A DNA stretch of 64,000 nucleotides. Source: Schlegelella_A sp036496385. GTDB taxonomy: Bacteria; Pseudomonadota; Gammaproteobacteria; Burkholderiales; Burkholderiaceae_C. Positions 16,601 to 25,718 of the stretch are shown here, piece by piece (position 1 is the first letter of the stretch; each line of letters opens with the position of its first letter). A program made the position numbers and the translations under genes. Location of the stretch: the NCBI GenBank assembly GCA_036496385.1, contig DASXLD010000004.1, positions 19,897 through 83,896 of the forward strand. Direction: 5' to 3'. Below the pieces are notes generated by a model. The model saw nothing but the letters and a program-made list of their open reading frames with translations, had not been told where the DNA came from and did no database searches.

Positions 16601-17215
16601 TCAATTGACCCAGGTGATGATCGGTTCCCACTGCTCGCGGTCGCCCTGGAATCGCGTCGAGGCGACGTCCCAGAGCGTCAGCCCGTGCGCAGCGAGATGG
16701 ACGTAATTCTGCGTGTCGCGCAGGAATCCGAGCAAGGGGACGTTGACGCCGTCGAGGAACTGGCGCAACTGGTCGGTCGAGATCGTCCCCTCGCGGGTGC
16801 GCATGCCGACGACCGCCGTCTGCACCTTGTCGCTGCGCCGATGCGCGAGCACCTCGCCGATGAACGCATGCGTCGCGTGGATGTCGAAGATGCTCGGCTG
16901 CAGCGGGATCAGTACCTTGTCGGCGAGCTTCATCACCTCGTCGAGGCGCTTGCCGTGCAGCCCCGCGGGCGTGTCGAGGACGATGTGCGTCGTGCCCTTG
17001 GGCGGCCGCACGACCTCCTGGTGGCTCGTCTCCCAGGTCGCGATCTTCGGCAGGCCGGCGGGACGTAAGCCGAGCCAGGTGCGGGACGACCGCTGGCGAT
17101 CGACGTCGCCGAGCATGACCGCATGGCCGCGCGAAGCGAGATAGCCCGCCAGGTTGGTCGACAGCGTCGTCTTGCCGACGCCGCCTTTCGGGTTCGCGAC
17201 CACGATGACCGGCAT
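16601..17215 (-). CDS. ParA-family ATPase, 204 aa
   Basis: This short ParA/MinD-type ATPase has the deviant Walker A motif KGGVGKTT at residues 10-17 and a DVDRQRSS switch I-like segment near residue 42. The HIVLDTPAG Walker B-like motif lies near 75-83. Its length of 204 residues is that of ParA-like orphans lacking an N-terminal DNA-binding domain, unlike plasmid ParA or chromosomal Soj with a following parB. No parB or parS-like repeat is adjacent, so a role in positioning a protein complex or carboxysome/flagellum-like cargo is as likely as DNA segregation. The ATG at 17215 has a strong GGGAGGG ribosome-binding site. Confidence 0.85.
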   Translation of the reverse strand: MPVIVVANPKGGVGKTTLSTNLAGYLASRGHAVMLGDVDRQRSSRTWLGLRPAGLPKIATWETSHQEVVRPPKGTTHIVLDTPAGLHGKRLDEVMKLADKVLIPLQPSIFDIHATHAFIGEVLAHRRSDKVQTAVVGMRTREGTISTDQLRQFLDGVNVPLLGFLRDTQNYVHLAAHGLTLWDVASTRFQGDREQWEPIITWVN

Positions 17216-17310
17216 GCAGCCCTCCCTCGTTTCGTTTTGCGGGTATGTTAGCGCCGGCGCCCGCGCCGTCCCGACCTCACGGCGCGCGCGCCCTACCGAC
17301 AAGTCCAGCC

Positions 17311-17997
17311 ATGCCCGCCACCGAACCTGCCGCCGCCAGCGCCGAACCGGAGCCGCTGCGCGGCGCCGACATCCTCGTCATCGTCGCTCATCCCGAGCTC
17401 GAGCAGTCGCGTGCCAACAGCCGCCTGCTGCAGGCAGCGCGAGCGCTGGGCAGCAAGGTCGACGCCGGCAGCATCGCGGTGCGCGACCTGTACGCGCTCT
17501 ACCCCGACTACCTGATCGACATCGCCGTCGAGCAGGCCGCGCTGGCGGCGGCGCGCCTCGTCGTCTGGCAGCAGCCGATCCGCTGGTACGGCATGCCGCC
17601 GCTACTCAAGCTCTGGTGCGACGACGTGCTCGCCTTCGGCTGGGCCTACGGCCCGGGCGGCGTCGCGCTGCGCGGCAAGGACCTCTGGCTGGTGGCGAGC
17701 ACCGGTGGCCCCGAGGACTCGTACCGCCCCGACAGCTACAACCGCTATTTCTTCGACGCCTTCCTGCCGCCGTACGAGCAGACCGCGGCGCTGTGCGGCA
17801 TGCGCTTCCTGCCGCCGTTCGTCCTTCACGGCGCCCATCGCGCCGGCGACGCCGAGCTCGCCGCGCACGCGAAGACCTATGCGCAAAAGCTCGCCGACTA
17901 TCCGGCGTGGCCCGAGATCGCCGCGGTCGAGGATTGCGTCGAATGCCAGGTCCCCGAGAGCGCACGGCCGGTCGATCGCTCGATGGAACCGGCCTGA
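17311..17997 (+). CDS. KefF/KefG-like NAD(P)H oxidoreductase (flavodoxin fold)
   Basis: This 228-residue flavodoxin-like protein resembles KefF/KefG, soluble ancillary subunits that activate glutathione-gated potassium efflux, and related quinone reductases of the MdaB family. Visible features are the N-terminal beta strand ILVIVAHPELEQSRAN, the RDLYALYPDY motif and the WQQPIRWYGMPPLLKLWCD stretch. The loop TGGPEDSY is also present. The gene overlaps the start of the KefC-like antiporter by one base, the usual arrangement of these pairs. Context makes an antiporter-regulating role more likely than a free quinone reductase. FMN binding is inferred from the fold. Confidence 0.85.
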   Translation: MPATEPAAASAEPEPLRGADILVIVAHPELEQSRANSRLLQAARALGSKVDAGSIAVRDLYALYPDYLIDIAVEQAALAAARLVVWQQPIRWYGMPPLLKLWCDDVLAFGWAYGPGGVALRGKDLWLVASTGGPEDSYRPDSYNRYFFDAFLPPYEQTAALCGMRFLPPFVLHGAHRAGDAELAAHAKTYAQKLADYPAWPEIAAVEDCVECQVPESARPVDRSMEPA

Positions 17998-19829
17998 TGG
18001 AGCACAGCGCCTGGCTGACCAGCGGCCTGATCTACCTCGCCGCCGCCGTGATCGCGGTCCCCGTCGCGCGCTTCCTCGGCCTCGGCTCGATCATCGGCTA
18101 CCTCGGCGCCGGAATCCTGATCGGCCCATGGGGGCTGAAGCTCGTGACGCGCCCCGAGGACATGCTCGAGTTCGCCGAGTTCGGCGTCGTCCTGATGCTG
18201 TTCCTGGTCGGCCTCGAGCTCGAGCCGCAACGGCTCTGGTCGCTCAGGAAGCCCATCTTCGGCTGGGGCAGCGTGCAACTGTTCGGCTCGGCGCTCCTGC
18301 TCGCGCTCGCCGCGCTCGCGTTCGGCACCAGCTGGCGCCTCGCCGTGGTCGCCGCGCTCGGCCTGGCGATGTCGTCGACGGCGATCGGCCTCGGCGTCCT
18401 CGCCGAGCGCAACGTCCTCGGCACGACCTCGGGCGAGAGCATTCTCAGCGTCTCGCTGCTGCAAGACATCGCCGCGATCCCGATCCTCGCGCTGGTGCCG
18501 TTTCTCGCCATCGCCGGCGGCGTCGAGGGCAGCGCGGCGAGCGGCTGGCTCGGCATCGTCAAGGCGCTCGGCACGATCGCCGTGATCATCCTCGGCGGCC
18601 GGCTGCTGCTGCGCCCGGCGCTGCGCTGGATCGCCAAGAGCGACACGCCCGAGATCTTCACCGCAGCGTCGCTGCTGCTCGTCGTCGCGACCGCATCGCT
18701 GATGAACGCGGTCGGCCTGTCGATGGCGCTCGGCGCATTCCTCGCCGGCGTCCTGCTCGCAGAGAGCGAGTACCGGCGCGAGCTCGAGACCGACATCGAG
18801 CCGTTCAAGGGCCTGCTGCTCGGCCTCTTCTTCATCGCCGTCGGCATGAGCATCGACTTCGCGGTCATCCTCGCGCAGCCGTTGCTGATCGCCGCGACCG
18901 TCATCGGCTTCCTGCTCCTGAAGGCGGCCGCGCTCTGGGCGATGGCGCGCGTGATGCCGATCCCGCAGCTCGAGCGGCCGGTCTTCATCATCCTGCTCGC
19001 CCAGGGTGGCGAGTTCGGCTTCGTCGTCTTCCAGGTTGCCGCCAACGCGGGCGTCGTTGCGGCGCCGGTGTCGTCGTTCCTGGTCGCGTCGGTGGCGATC
19101 TCGATGCTGCTGACGCCGCTCCTGCTCGTCGTCGCCGACCGCTGGTGGATTCCCGCGCTCAGCGAAGGCAAGAGCGGCACGCTCGAGGAGCTGAAGGAGC
19201 CGCAGCACGAGCCGGTCATCATCGCCGGCTTCGGCCGCTACGGGCAGATCGTCGGCCGCATGATGTTCGCCAACGGCATCCGGCCGACCGTGCTCGACCA
19301 CGACGCCGAGCAGATCGAGGCGATGCGCCGTTTCGGCTGGCGCGTCTACTACGGCGACGCGACCCGGCTCGACCTGATGCGCACCGCCGGCGCCGACGAG
19401 GCGCGCGTCGTCGTCGTCGCGATCGACGACATCGAACAGAGCGTCGAGTGCGTGAAGATGGTCCTCGCCAACTTCCCGAAGGCGACCATCGTCGCGCGGG
19501 CGCGCAACGTCCAGCACTACTACGAGTTGTACGAGCTCGGCGTTCGTCTCATCGAGCGCGAGACGCTCGACTCGGCGCTGATGAGCGCTCGCAGCGCGCT
19601 CGAGCTGCTCGGCTGGCAGCCGCATCACGCCAGGAACCTGGCGCTGCGCTTTCGCCGCCACAACGTCGCCCAGCTGGCGGCGATCGCGCCGCACCGCGGC
19701 GACGAGGCGCGGCTGATCGCAGCCGCCAAGCAAGGCCGCCAGCAGCTCGAAGAGCTGTTCGCGCTCGAGCGCCAGCAGGCAGCCGAGCGGCAGACACGCG
19801 CCGGCTGGAGCGAGGCCTCGGACCCCTAG
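17997..19829 (+). CDS. kefC: KefC/KefB-like glutathione-regulated K+/H+ antiporter
   Basis: This 610-residue cation/proton antiporter-2 (CPA2) family member has about 12 membrane helices (residues 5-380). A C-terminal TrkA-N/RCK domain starts near 400, with the nucleotide-binding motif GFGRYGQIVGRMM and an Asp at the end of the next strand (VLDHDAEQIEAM). The family releases potassium and acidifies the cytoplasm in response to glutathione-electrophile adducts. The ATG start overlaps the previous gene's stop by one base (TGATG). The C-terminus has a helical tail about 70 residues long (about residues 540-610). KefC versus KefB cannot be told apart by eye. Confidence 0.88.
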   Translation: MEHSAWLTSGLIYLAAAVIAVPVARFLGLGSIIGYLGAGILIGPWGLKLVTRPEDMLEFAEFGVVLMLFLVGLELEPQRLWSLRKPIFGWGSVQLFGSALLLALAALAFGTSWRLAVVAALGLAMSSTAIGLGVLAERNVLGTTSGESILSVSLLQDIAAIPILALVPFLAIAGGVEGSAASGWLGIVKALGTIAVIILGGRLLLRPALRWIAKSDTPEIFTAASLLLVVATASLMNAVGLSMALGAFLAGVLLAESEYRRELETDIEPFKGLLLGLFFIAVGMSIDFAVILAQPLLIAATVIGFLLLKAAALWAMARVMPIPQLERPVFIILLAQGGEFGFVVFQVAANAGVVAAPVSSFLVASVAISMLLTPLLLVVADRWWIPALSEGKSGTLEELKEPQHEPVIIAGFGRYGQIVGRMMFANGIRPTVLDHDAEQIEAMRRFGWRVYYGDATRLDLMRTAGADEARVVVVAIDDIEQSVECVKMVLANFPKATIVARARNVQHYYELYELGVRLIERETLDSALMSARSALELLGWQPHHARNLALRFRRHNVAQLAAIAPHRGDEARLIAAAKQGRQQLEELFALERQQAAERQTRAGWSEASDP

Positions 19830-19865
19830 CTGCGACGTCGACGAAGTCGCGCTGGCGCGTCGACG

Positions 19866-20441
19866 TCACTCGATCCGGCACGCCTCCTCGAACGACAGCC
19901 GGGGGCTTCGCCCGAACAGCTTCGACGGATCGCCGCGGCCGAGGTTGCAGATGAAGTTCGTCCGCACCGTCGTCCCGGCCCAGAACGCCTCGTCCATGCG
20001 CGCGTGGTCGAAGCCGCTCATCGGCCCGCAGTCGAGGCCGATCGCGCGCGCGGCGAGGATGAAATAGCCACCTTGCAGGCTGGCGTTGCGAAACGCCGTC
20101 GTGTCGGCGAACTCCTTCTTGCCGATGAACCACGACCTGGCATCGGCGTGAGGAAAGAGGAACGGCAGCTTCTCGTAGAACGCGTAGTCGATGCCGAGGA
20201 TCGCCGTGACGGGCGCCACCCTGGTCTTGTCGAAGTTGCCCGGTGAGACGCAGGCCAGCAGCTTCGCCTTGGCGGCCGGCGAGCGCACGAAGATGATCCG
20301 TGCCGGCGACGAGTTGGCCGATGTCGGGCCCCACTTCATGAGCTCGTAGAGGCTGCGTAGTTGCTCGTCGGTGACCGGCTCCGAGGTGAAACCGTTGTGC
20401 GTGCGCGCGTTGTCGAAGAGTTGCTCGGTGTTGATGTCCAT
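19866..20441 (-). CDS. RutE-like nitroreductase family protein
   Basis: This 191-residue FMN-dependent nitroreductase-family protein is closest in appearance to RutE (malonic semialdehyde reductase), with WGPTSANSSPARIIFV (residues 37-52). The middle segment RNASLQGGYFILAARAIGLDCGPMSGFD fits the FMN-binding site. Length agrees with RutE (about 196). In E. coli the enzyme belongs to pyrimidine breakdown, but no rutA, B, C or D gene is nearby, so a general detoxifying or reductase role is as likely. It is convergent with kefC and divergent from the DUF1841 gene. Confidence 0.83.
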   Translation of the reverse strand: MDINTEQLFDNARTHNGFTSEPVTDEQLRSLYELMKWGPTSANSSPARIIFVRSPAAKAKLLACVSPGNFDKTRVAPVTAILGIDYAFYEKLPFLFPHADARSWFIGKKEFADTTAFRNASLQGGYFILAARAIGLDCGPMSGFDHARMDEAFWAGTTVRTNFICNLGRGDPSKLFGRSPRLSFEEACRIE

Positions 20442-20563
20442 GGCTGCGATCGGGCCGCCGGCAGGCGGCGAAGCGTCGATTTTCGCGGCATCCGGAGCTG
20501 CTTGTGTGAAACGATTTCGTCCGCGCCGTTCACGGCCGGCGAACGATCGCCCGACAATCGGCC

Positions 20564-20995
20564 ATGTTCGCGCCCACGCAAGGCGATGTCCGGCGCTTCT
20601 TCGTCGAAGCGCGACAAAAGCGCGACCAGGGGCGGCCGTTGACGCCGCTCGAGACGATCGCTGCCGACTGGATCGAGTCGCACCCGGAATACAACGCCGA
20701 TCTCGCCGACGCCGACACCGCCGCGGCTGCGGCCTACTCGGGCGAGGACGGGCGCGAGAACCCGTTCCTGCATTTGTCGATGCATCTCTCGATCAGCGAG
20801 CAGATCTCGATCGACCAACCGCGCGGGATCCGCACCGCTGTCGAATCGCTCGCCGCCAGACTCGGCTCGATGCATGCAGCGCAGCACGAGGCGATGGAGT
20901 GCCTGGGGCGAATGCTGTGGGACGCGCAGCGGAGCGGACGGCCGCCGGATGGCGAGGGCTACGTCGAGTGCGTTCGCCGCCGGGCGAGCCGCTGA
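20564..20995 (+). CDS. DUF1841 family protein, 143 aa
   Basis: This soluble protein of 143 residues matches DUF1841, a family found mainly in beta- and gammaproteobacteria. The core is visible in IESHPEYNADLAD (residues 38-50), then ENPFLHLSMHLSISEQISIDQPRGIR (65-91), and AQHEAMECLGRMLWDAQR near 104-121. The function is unknown. The histidines and the conserved HLSMHL motif suggest a compact helical fold. The start at 20564 is consistent with family members beginning with MF and an early RRFF-type helix. It lies alone on the plus strand between a nitroreductase gene and a two-component regulator. Confidence 0.82.
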   Translation: MFAPTQGDVRRFFVEARQKRDQGRPLTPLETIAADWIESHPEYNADLADADTAAAAAYSGEDGRENPFLHLSMHLSISEQISIDQPRGIRTAVESLAARLGSMHAAQHEAMECLGRMLWDAQRSGRPPDGEGYVECVRRRASR

Positions 20996-21107
20996 GCGGC
21001 CATCGAGCGGGCAGACTCGGTTCGCGATCGACCTGACGGCGACCGTCGCGCCGCCCGCGGACGGCCCTCGCCAGCCGGGCTACCGGCACGTCGACGCGTA
21101 GCCGCCG

Positions 21108-21743
21108 CTAGTTGCCGACCAGGCCGCGTCGGATCGCGTAGACCGTCATCTCCGAGTTGTTGGCGAGGCCGAGCTTCTCGAGGACGCGCGCGCGGTAGAC
21201 GCTCACGGTCTTCGGGCTCAGCATCAGCTCTTCGGCGATATCCGACAGGCGCTTGCCCGAGGCGATCATGACCAGCGTCTGCATCTCGCGATCGGAGAGC
21301 TTGTCGTGCGCGTTCTCGACCGCCGGCGTCGTCAGGCTCTCGACCAGCATCTGGGCGATTTCCGGCGTCACGTACTTGCGCCCTTGCGCCACCGTGCGCA
21401 CCGCGCTGACGATGAGCGCCGGATCGCCGCCCTTGTTGACATAGCCGAACGCGCCGGCGCGCAAGGCGCGGATCGCGTACTGGTCCTCGGGGTACATCGA
21501 GACGACGAGGACGCGCATCGCGGTGCTCTCGTCCTTCAGCGCGTGCAGCACGTCGAGGCCGCTGCGGCCGGGCAGGTTGATGTCGAGGACGAGGACGTCG
21601 GCGGTCTTCTCGCGCATCAGCGCGCGCAGCTCGCCGTAGTCGCCCGCCTCGCCGACGACCTCGATGTCGGCCGCATCCGAGAGCGTGTCGCGGATGCCGC
21701 GCCGGATCAGCGCGTGGTCGTCGCAAAGAATGACGCGGATCAT
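21108..21743 (-). CDS. NarL-type response regulator, cognate of the upstream kinase
   Basis: The 211-residue regulator has receiver residues Asp8-Asp9, the phospho-acceptor Asp54 (LVLDINLPGRSG) and Lys104 in FGYVNKGG. The LuxR-type output domain has LSDREMQTLVMIASGKRLSD and LSPKTVSVYRARVLEKLGL. The pattern matches UvrY/NarL-like regulators. It is encoded 22 bases after the kinase gene on the same strand, so the two form a two-component pair. No target promoter is apparent from the sequence. Confidence 0.88.
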   Translation of the reverse strand: MIRVILCDDHALIRRGIRDTLSDAADIEVVGEAGDYGELRALMREKTADVLVLDINLPGRSGLDVLHALKDESTAMRVLVVSMYPEDQYAIRALRAGAFGYVNKGGDPALIVSAVRTVAQGRKYVTPEIAQMLVESLTTPAVENAHDKLSDREMQTLVMIASGKRLSDIAEELMLSPKTVSVYRARVLEKLGLANNSEMTVYAIRRGLVGN

Positions 21744-21765
21744 CGCTGGGGCACCTCGCGGCTCA

Positions 21766-22905
21766 TCAGACGTCCGCCCACTGGCTGGGGTCGTACGACT
21801 TGTCGGGCGGCTCGGGAACGTACGCGCTCTCCGGCGTGTCGAGCGGCACCGACAGGATCAGCGTCGTGCCGTGCGGGCCGCTCGACAGATCGATCCAGCC
21901 ACCGACCGTCGTCGCCCGCTCCTGCAAGCCGCGGATGCCGAACGAGCGCGCTTTCGCGAGATCGTCCTGGCTGACACCGCGGCCGTTGTCGGTGATCTCG
22001 AGCGAAAGCACGCCGCCGGCGAGGGAGAGGTCGATCTGCACCTGCGTCGCCTGCGCGTGCTTGCTGATGTTCGTCAGCGCCTCCTGCGCCGTCCGATAGG
22101 CGACCAGCGGAACCCCCTGCGGCAGCTCGAGCGACTGCTTCGGCAGGCGGATCTGGCACTCGACGCCGCTGCGCCGCTCGAAACGCAGCGCGATCCAGTG
22201 CAATGCCGCTGCCAGGCCCTGCTCGAGGATCGCCGGCCGCAGGTTGTGCATGATCCGCTGGCTCGACTCGACCGCGTGCGAGACCGTCTCGAGCGCCGAC
22301 TGCACGCGCGAGACGACCTGCGGCGAGCTCGAGTGGCGCGCGATCCAGGCGAGGTCGAACTTGAGCGCGGTGAGAGAGCCGCCGACGTCGTCGTGAATCT
22401 CGCGCGCGATCGCGGCACGCTCGTGCTCGACGCTCGTCTGCAAATGCTGGGCGAGCTCGTGCAGGCGCTGCTTCGAGGCGATCAGGTCACGATCGGCCCT
22501 GACGCGCGCCTGCCGCGTCTCGGCAGCGTCGATCGCGTGCAGCAGCGCCGGCACGAGGCGCGCGAGATTGCTCTTCTGCAAATAGTCGTTGGCACCGTTC
22601 CTCATCGCCTCGACCGCGGTGTCGTCGCCGATCTCGCCCGAGACGAGGATGAACGGGATCTCGCGCATGCTCGCCTTCAGCAGCTCGAGCGCGACCAGGC
22701 CGGAGAAGCCCGGCAGGTTGTAGTCGGAAATGACGACGTCCCACGGCTCGTCGAGTGCGTCGAGGAACTCCGCCTCGGATTCGATCCGCCGCGTCTGCGC
22801 ATTCAATCCGCCGCGCACGAGATGGGCGACGAGGACCTCATGGTCGAGCTCGGAGTCCTCGAGGTGAAGGATGCGAAAGACGCGCTCGCGAGGCTGCCCG
22901 GGCAT
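21766..22905 (-). CDS. Receiver-HisKA_3 sensor kinase (NarX/UhpB type)
   Basis: This 379-residue cytoplasmic protein begins with a receiver domain (Asp61 in SDYNLPGFSG, Lys111), followed by a coiled coil (about 125-165) and a HisKA_3 dimerisation domain. The predicted phospho-acceptor is His171 in AREIHDDVGGSLTAL. The HATPase domain has AYRTAQEALTNISKHA (289-304), DNGRGVS and FGIRGLQERA. There are no membrane helices and no sensory PAS or GAF domain, so its own receiver may be the input, making it a link in a relay. I use the ATG at 22905. An in-frame start further out at 22977 is poorly protein-like. Confidence 0.85.
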   Translation of the reverse strand: MPGQPRERVFRILHLEDSELDHEVLVAHLVRGGLNAQTRRIESEAEFLDALDEPWDVVISDYNLPGFSGLVALELLKASMREIPFILVSGEIGDDTAVEAMRNGANDYLQKSNLARLVPALLHAIDAAETRQARVRADRDLIASKQRLHELAQHLQTSVEHERAAIAREIHDDVGGSLTALKFDLAWIARHSSSPQVVSRVQSALETVSHAVESSQRIMHNLRPAILEQGLAAALHWIALRFERRSGVECQIRLPKQSLELPQGVPLVAYRTAQEALTNISKHAQATQVQIDLSLAGGVLSLEITDNGRGVSQDDLAKARSFGIRGLQERATTVGGWIDLSSGPHGTTLILSVPLDTPESAYVPEPPDKSYDPSQWADV

Positions 22906-23043
22906 AGCCGTCCAGTATGCCGACTGGGACGTCCTCTTCGCCAATGCGATGGGTCGCGAGTCCCTTCGCAATGACAAACCGCACAGTCGAGCGCCAAGGC
23001 GTGGGCCGAGAAACCGGCGCCTTCGTCGCGCGCGCCAAGTCGC

Positions 23044-25635
23044 CTAGAGATCCGCGGCCTGACGCAGCGTCTGCACCACCGGCCTTCGCAGCACCTCGCG
23101 CAAGCCCCACCACCCCGCCGCCAGCGCCAGCACCGCACCGGCCGCCGCGCCGGCGAGGGGAACGACCGGCGAGGGATTCCAGCTGAACTCGAAGACCCAG
23201 CGCGCCAGTGCCCAGCTGACGACGATCGCAGCGAGCGAGGCCAACAGCCCGGCGAGCGCACCGACGCCGAGCAGCTCGACACGCTGCACCTGCGCGAGCA
23301 GCCTGGCGCTGGCGCCGAGCGCGCGCATCACCGCGAACTCTCGCGCCCGCGATTCGCGCGTCGCACTGACCGCGGCGAACAGGACGACGAGCCCGGCCGC
23401 GAGCGTGAATCCGAACAGGAACTCGACCGCGCGGACGACCTGGTCGAGGACGCGCTGCACCTGCGCGATCGACGCCGATACGTCGATCGAAGTGATGTTC
23501 GGAAAGTCGCGGCTGATGGCGTTGTCGAACCCCGGCGTCTCCGGCGCGCGGTAGGCGGCGATGTAGCTCACCGGTGCGTCGACCATCGTCGCGGTCGGGA
23601 AGAGGACGAAGAAGTTGACGCGCATCGACGACCAGTCGACCTTGCGCAGGCTCGTGATGCGGCCTTCGATCGGCGTTCCGCCGAGGTCGAAGCGCAACGT
23701 GTCGCCGAGCTTCAGGCCGAGCGTCTCGGCGAGGCCCTCCTCGACGCTCAGGCCGCCCGCCTCGTTGGCCGTCCAGCGCCCTGCCGAGACCTGGTTGTGC
23801 TCGGGCAGCGTCGCGCTGTGACTGAGGTTGAACTCGCGATCGACGAGCCGACGCGCGCGCGGGTCGGCGTAGTCGTCGGGCGCGACCGGCTTGCCGTCGA
23901 CCGCGACGAGGCGGCCGCGGATCATCGGGAACCAGTCGTAGCGCTTGACGCCGGACGCGCGCAGCTTGTCCTGGAACGCCTCGGCCTGCGGCGGCTGGAC
24001 GTTGATGACGAAGCGGTTCGGCGCATCCTTCGGCGTCGCCTCGCGCCAGCTCGAGACGAGATCGGTGCGAAGCAGCGCGAGCAGGACCAGCGCCAGCAGG
24101 CCAACCGCGAGCGCCGAGACCTGCAGCACGGCGAACGCCGGCCGCGCCGCGAGCTGCCGCGTCGCGAGGATGAGCCAGCGCGGCGCGCGCGCGTCGGGCA
24201 CCGAGCGACGAAGGACGACGAGCGCGAGCCACGACAGCAGCGCGAACACGCAGACCGCCCCGGCGAAGCCGCCGACCGCGATCAGGCCGAGCTTGAAATC
24301 GCTCGCGACGGCGAGCAGCAGCGCCGCGAAGCCGAGCGTGCCGGCGCCGAGGACGGCGATCGATGCCGGCTTGATGGCGCCGACGTCGCGCCGGATCACG
24401 CGCAGCGGCGGCACTTGCGCGAGCTGCAGCACCGGCGGCAGGCCGAAGGCGAACAGCAGCGTGAAGCCGACGCCGGCACCGAACAGCGCCGGCCAGAGAC
24501 CCGGCGGCGGCAGCACCGCCTCGACCAGGCCGGCGAGCAACCAGACGAAGACGTAGTGGACGGCGAAGCCGAGGACGAGCCCGGCGACGCTCGCGACGAC
24601 GCCGACGAGCGCGAACTCGACGAGGTACTGCAGCGCGATCGTTCGCTGCGCCAGGCCGAGCACGCGCAGCATGGCGCAATCGTCGAGATGGCGGCCGGCG
24701 AAGTCGCGCGAAGCGATGCCGACCGCGACCGCGGCGAGCAGTGCGGCCAGCAACGCGACCAGGTTGAGGAACTTCTCGGCGCGGTCGAGCGTCTGCCGCA
24801 TCTCGGGCCGGCCGGTGGCGAGCGATTCGATGCGGATGCCGCGCAGGCTCGCCGCCTTGATCTCGTTCTCGGCCCAGGCGACGAACTCAGCCACCTTGGC
24901 GTCGTTCGCGGCGTCGGCGGCGACCGCGAGCCGGTACGAGATGCGGCTCGCCGGCTGCACCAGGCCCGTGGCAGGAAGATCGGCCTCGTTCAGCATCACG
25001 CGCGGCGCGAGGCTCGCGAAGCCGGTGCCGCGGTCGGGCTCGATGACGATGACGCGTGCGATCGTGAGCCGGGCATCGCCGAGCAGCAGCGCATCGCCGA
25101 TCGCGAGGCCGAGCGAATCGAGCACCCCGGCATCGACCCAGACCGTACCGGGTGCTGGCGCAGCAGCGACGTCGACCTCCTTCTCGCCCGCGCCGCCGCG
25201 CACGCGGAGCTTGCCGCGCAGGGGGTAGGCGTCGCTCACGGCCTTGACGCTGACGAGCCGCGTCGCGCCGCCTTTCTCGTCGGGGGCGCGGCCCATGCTC
25301 GGAAAGTTAGCCGCCGTCGCGGTGACGAGGCCGAGCGCGTGCGCCTTCGCCGCGAAGCCGGCCGGCGCCGGCTGGTCGCTCGAGACGATCGCGTCGCCGC
25401 CGAGCAGCTGGCGCGCATCGCGGGCAAGACCACCGTTGATCCGGTCGGCGAAAAAGCCGACCGCCGTCAGCGCCGCAACCGCGAGCGTCACCGCGACGAC
25501 CAGCAGGCGCAGCTCGCCGGCGCGAAAGTCGCGCCCGAGCTGGCGCCAGCCGAGCTGCCATGCCGACGGCCGAAGCGGCTCGGAAAGACGACCGGTTTCG
25601 CGCGGCGTGGCGCTGGCCATGGCGGGGTGGGTCAT
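23044..25635 (-). CDS. FtsX-family ABC transporter permease (YbbP-like)
   Basis: This very large permease (863 residues) resembles YbbP of the FtsX superfamily. An N-terminal membrane helix (WQLGWRQLGRDFRAGELRLLVVAVTL) is followed by a large extracytoplasmic domain, then two four-helix FtsX-type membrane blocks (about residues 270-470 and 730-863) with a second extracytoplasmic domain. Homologues pair with an ATPase (YbbA-like) to pump lipoproteins or toxic molecules. No ATPase gene lies next to it, which is unusual: it is flanked by a kinase gene and a divergent dioxygenase. Start: ATG 25635 or 25620; neither has a clear ribosome-binding site. Confidence 0.85.
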   Translation of the reverse strand: MTHPAMASATPRETGRLSEPLRPSAWQLGWRQLGRDFRAGELRLLVVAVTLAVAALTAVGFFADRINGGLARDARQLLGGDAIVSSDQPAPAGFAAKAHALGLVTATAANFPSMGRAPDEKGGATRLVSVKAVSDAYPLRGKLRVRGGAGEKEVDVAAAPAPGTVWVDAGVLDSLGLAIGDALLLGDARLTIARVIVIEPDRGTGFASLAPRVMLNEADLPATGLVQPASRISYRLAVAADAANDAKVAEFVAWAENEIKAASLRGIRIESLATGRPEMRQTLDRAEKFLNLVALLAALLAAVAVGIASRDFAGRHLDDCAMLRVLGLAQRTIALQYLVEFALVGVVASVAGLVLGFAVHYVFVWLLAGLVEAVLPPPGLWPALFGAGVGFTLLFAFGLPPVLQLAQVPPLRVIRRDVGAIKPASIAVLGAGTLGFAALLLAVASDFKLGLIAVGGFAGAVCVFALLSWLALVVLRRSVPDARAPRWLILATRQLAARPAFAVLQVSALAVGLLALVLLALLRTDLVSSWREATPKDAPNRFVINVQPPQAEAFQDKLRASGVKRYDWFPMIRGRLVAVDGKPVAPDDYADPRARRLVDREFNLSHSATLPEHNQVSAGRWTANEAGGLSVEEGLAETLGLKLGDTLRFDLGGTPIEGRITSLRKVDWSSMRVNFFVLFPTATMVDAPVSYIAAYRAPETPGFDNAISRDFPNITSIDVSASIAQVQRVLDQVVRAVEFLFGFTLAAGLVVLFAAVSATRESRAREFAVMRALGASARLLAQVQRVELLGVGALAGLLASLAAIVVSWALARWVFEFSWNPSPVVPLAGAAAGAVLALAAGWWGLREVLRRPVVQTLRQAADL

Positions 25636-25718
25636 CGTCCGCAGAAGGTACACGACTCGCGAACGTTGCGTGCAAGGAGGTTGAATCGGAACTCCCACCG
25701 GCGGTGCTCCAATGCCGC

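Noticed and set aside
22906..23043. A REP-like or dispersed repeat in the gap before the receiver-kinase gene
   Set aside because: Parts such as TCGCAATGAC resemble sequences seen in common dispersed repeats, but no second copy was found in the window and no stable symmetric hairpin was evident.
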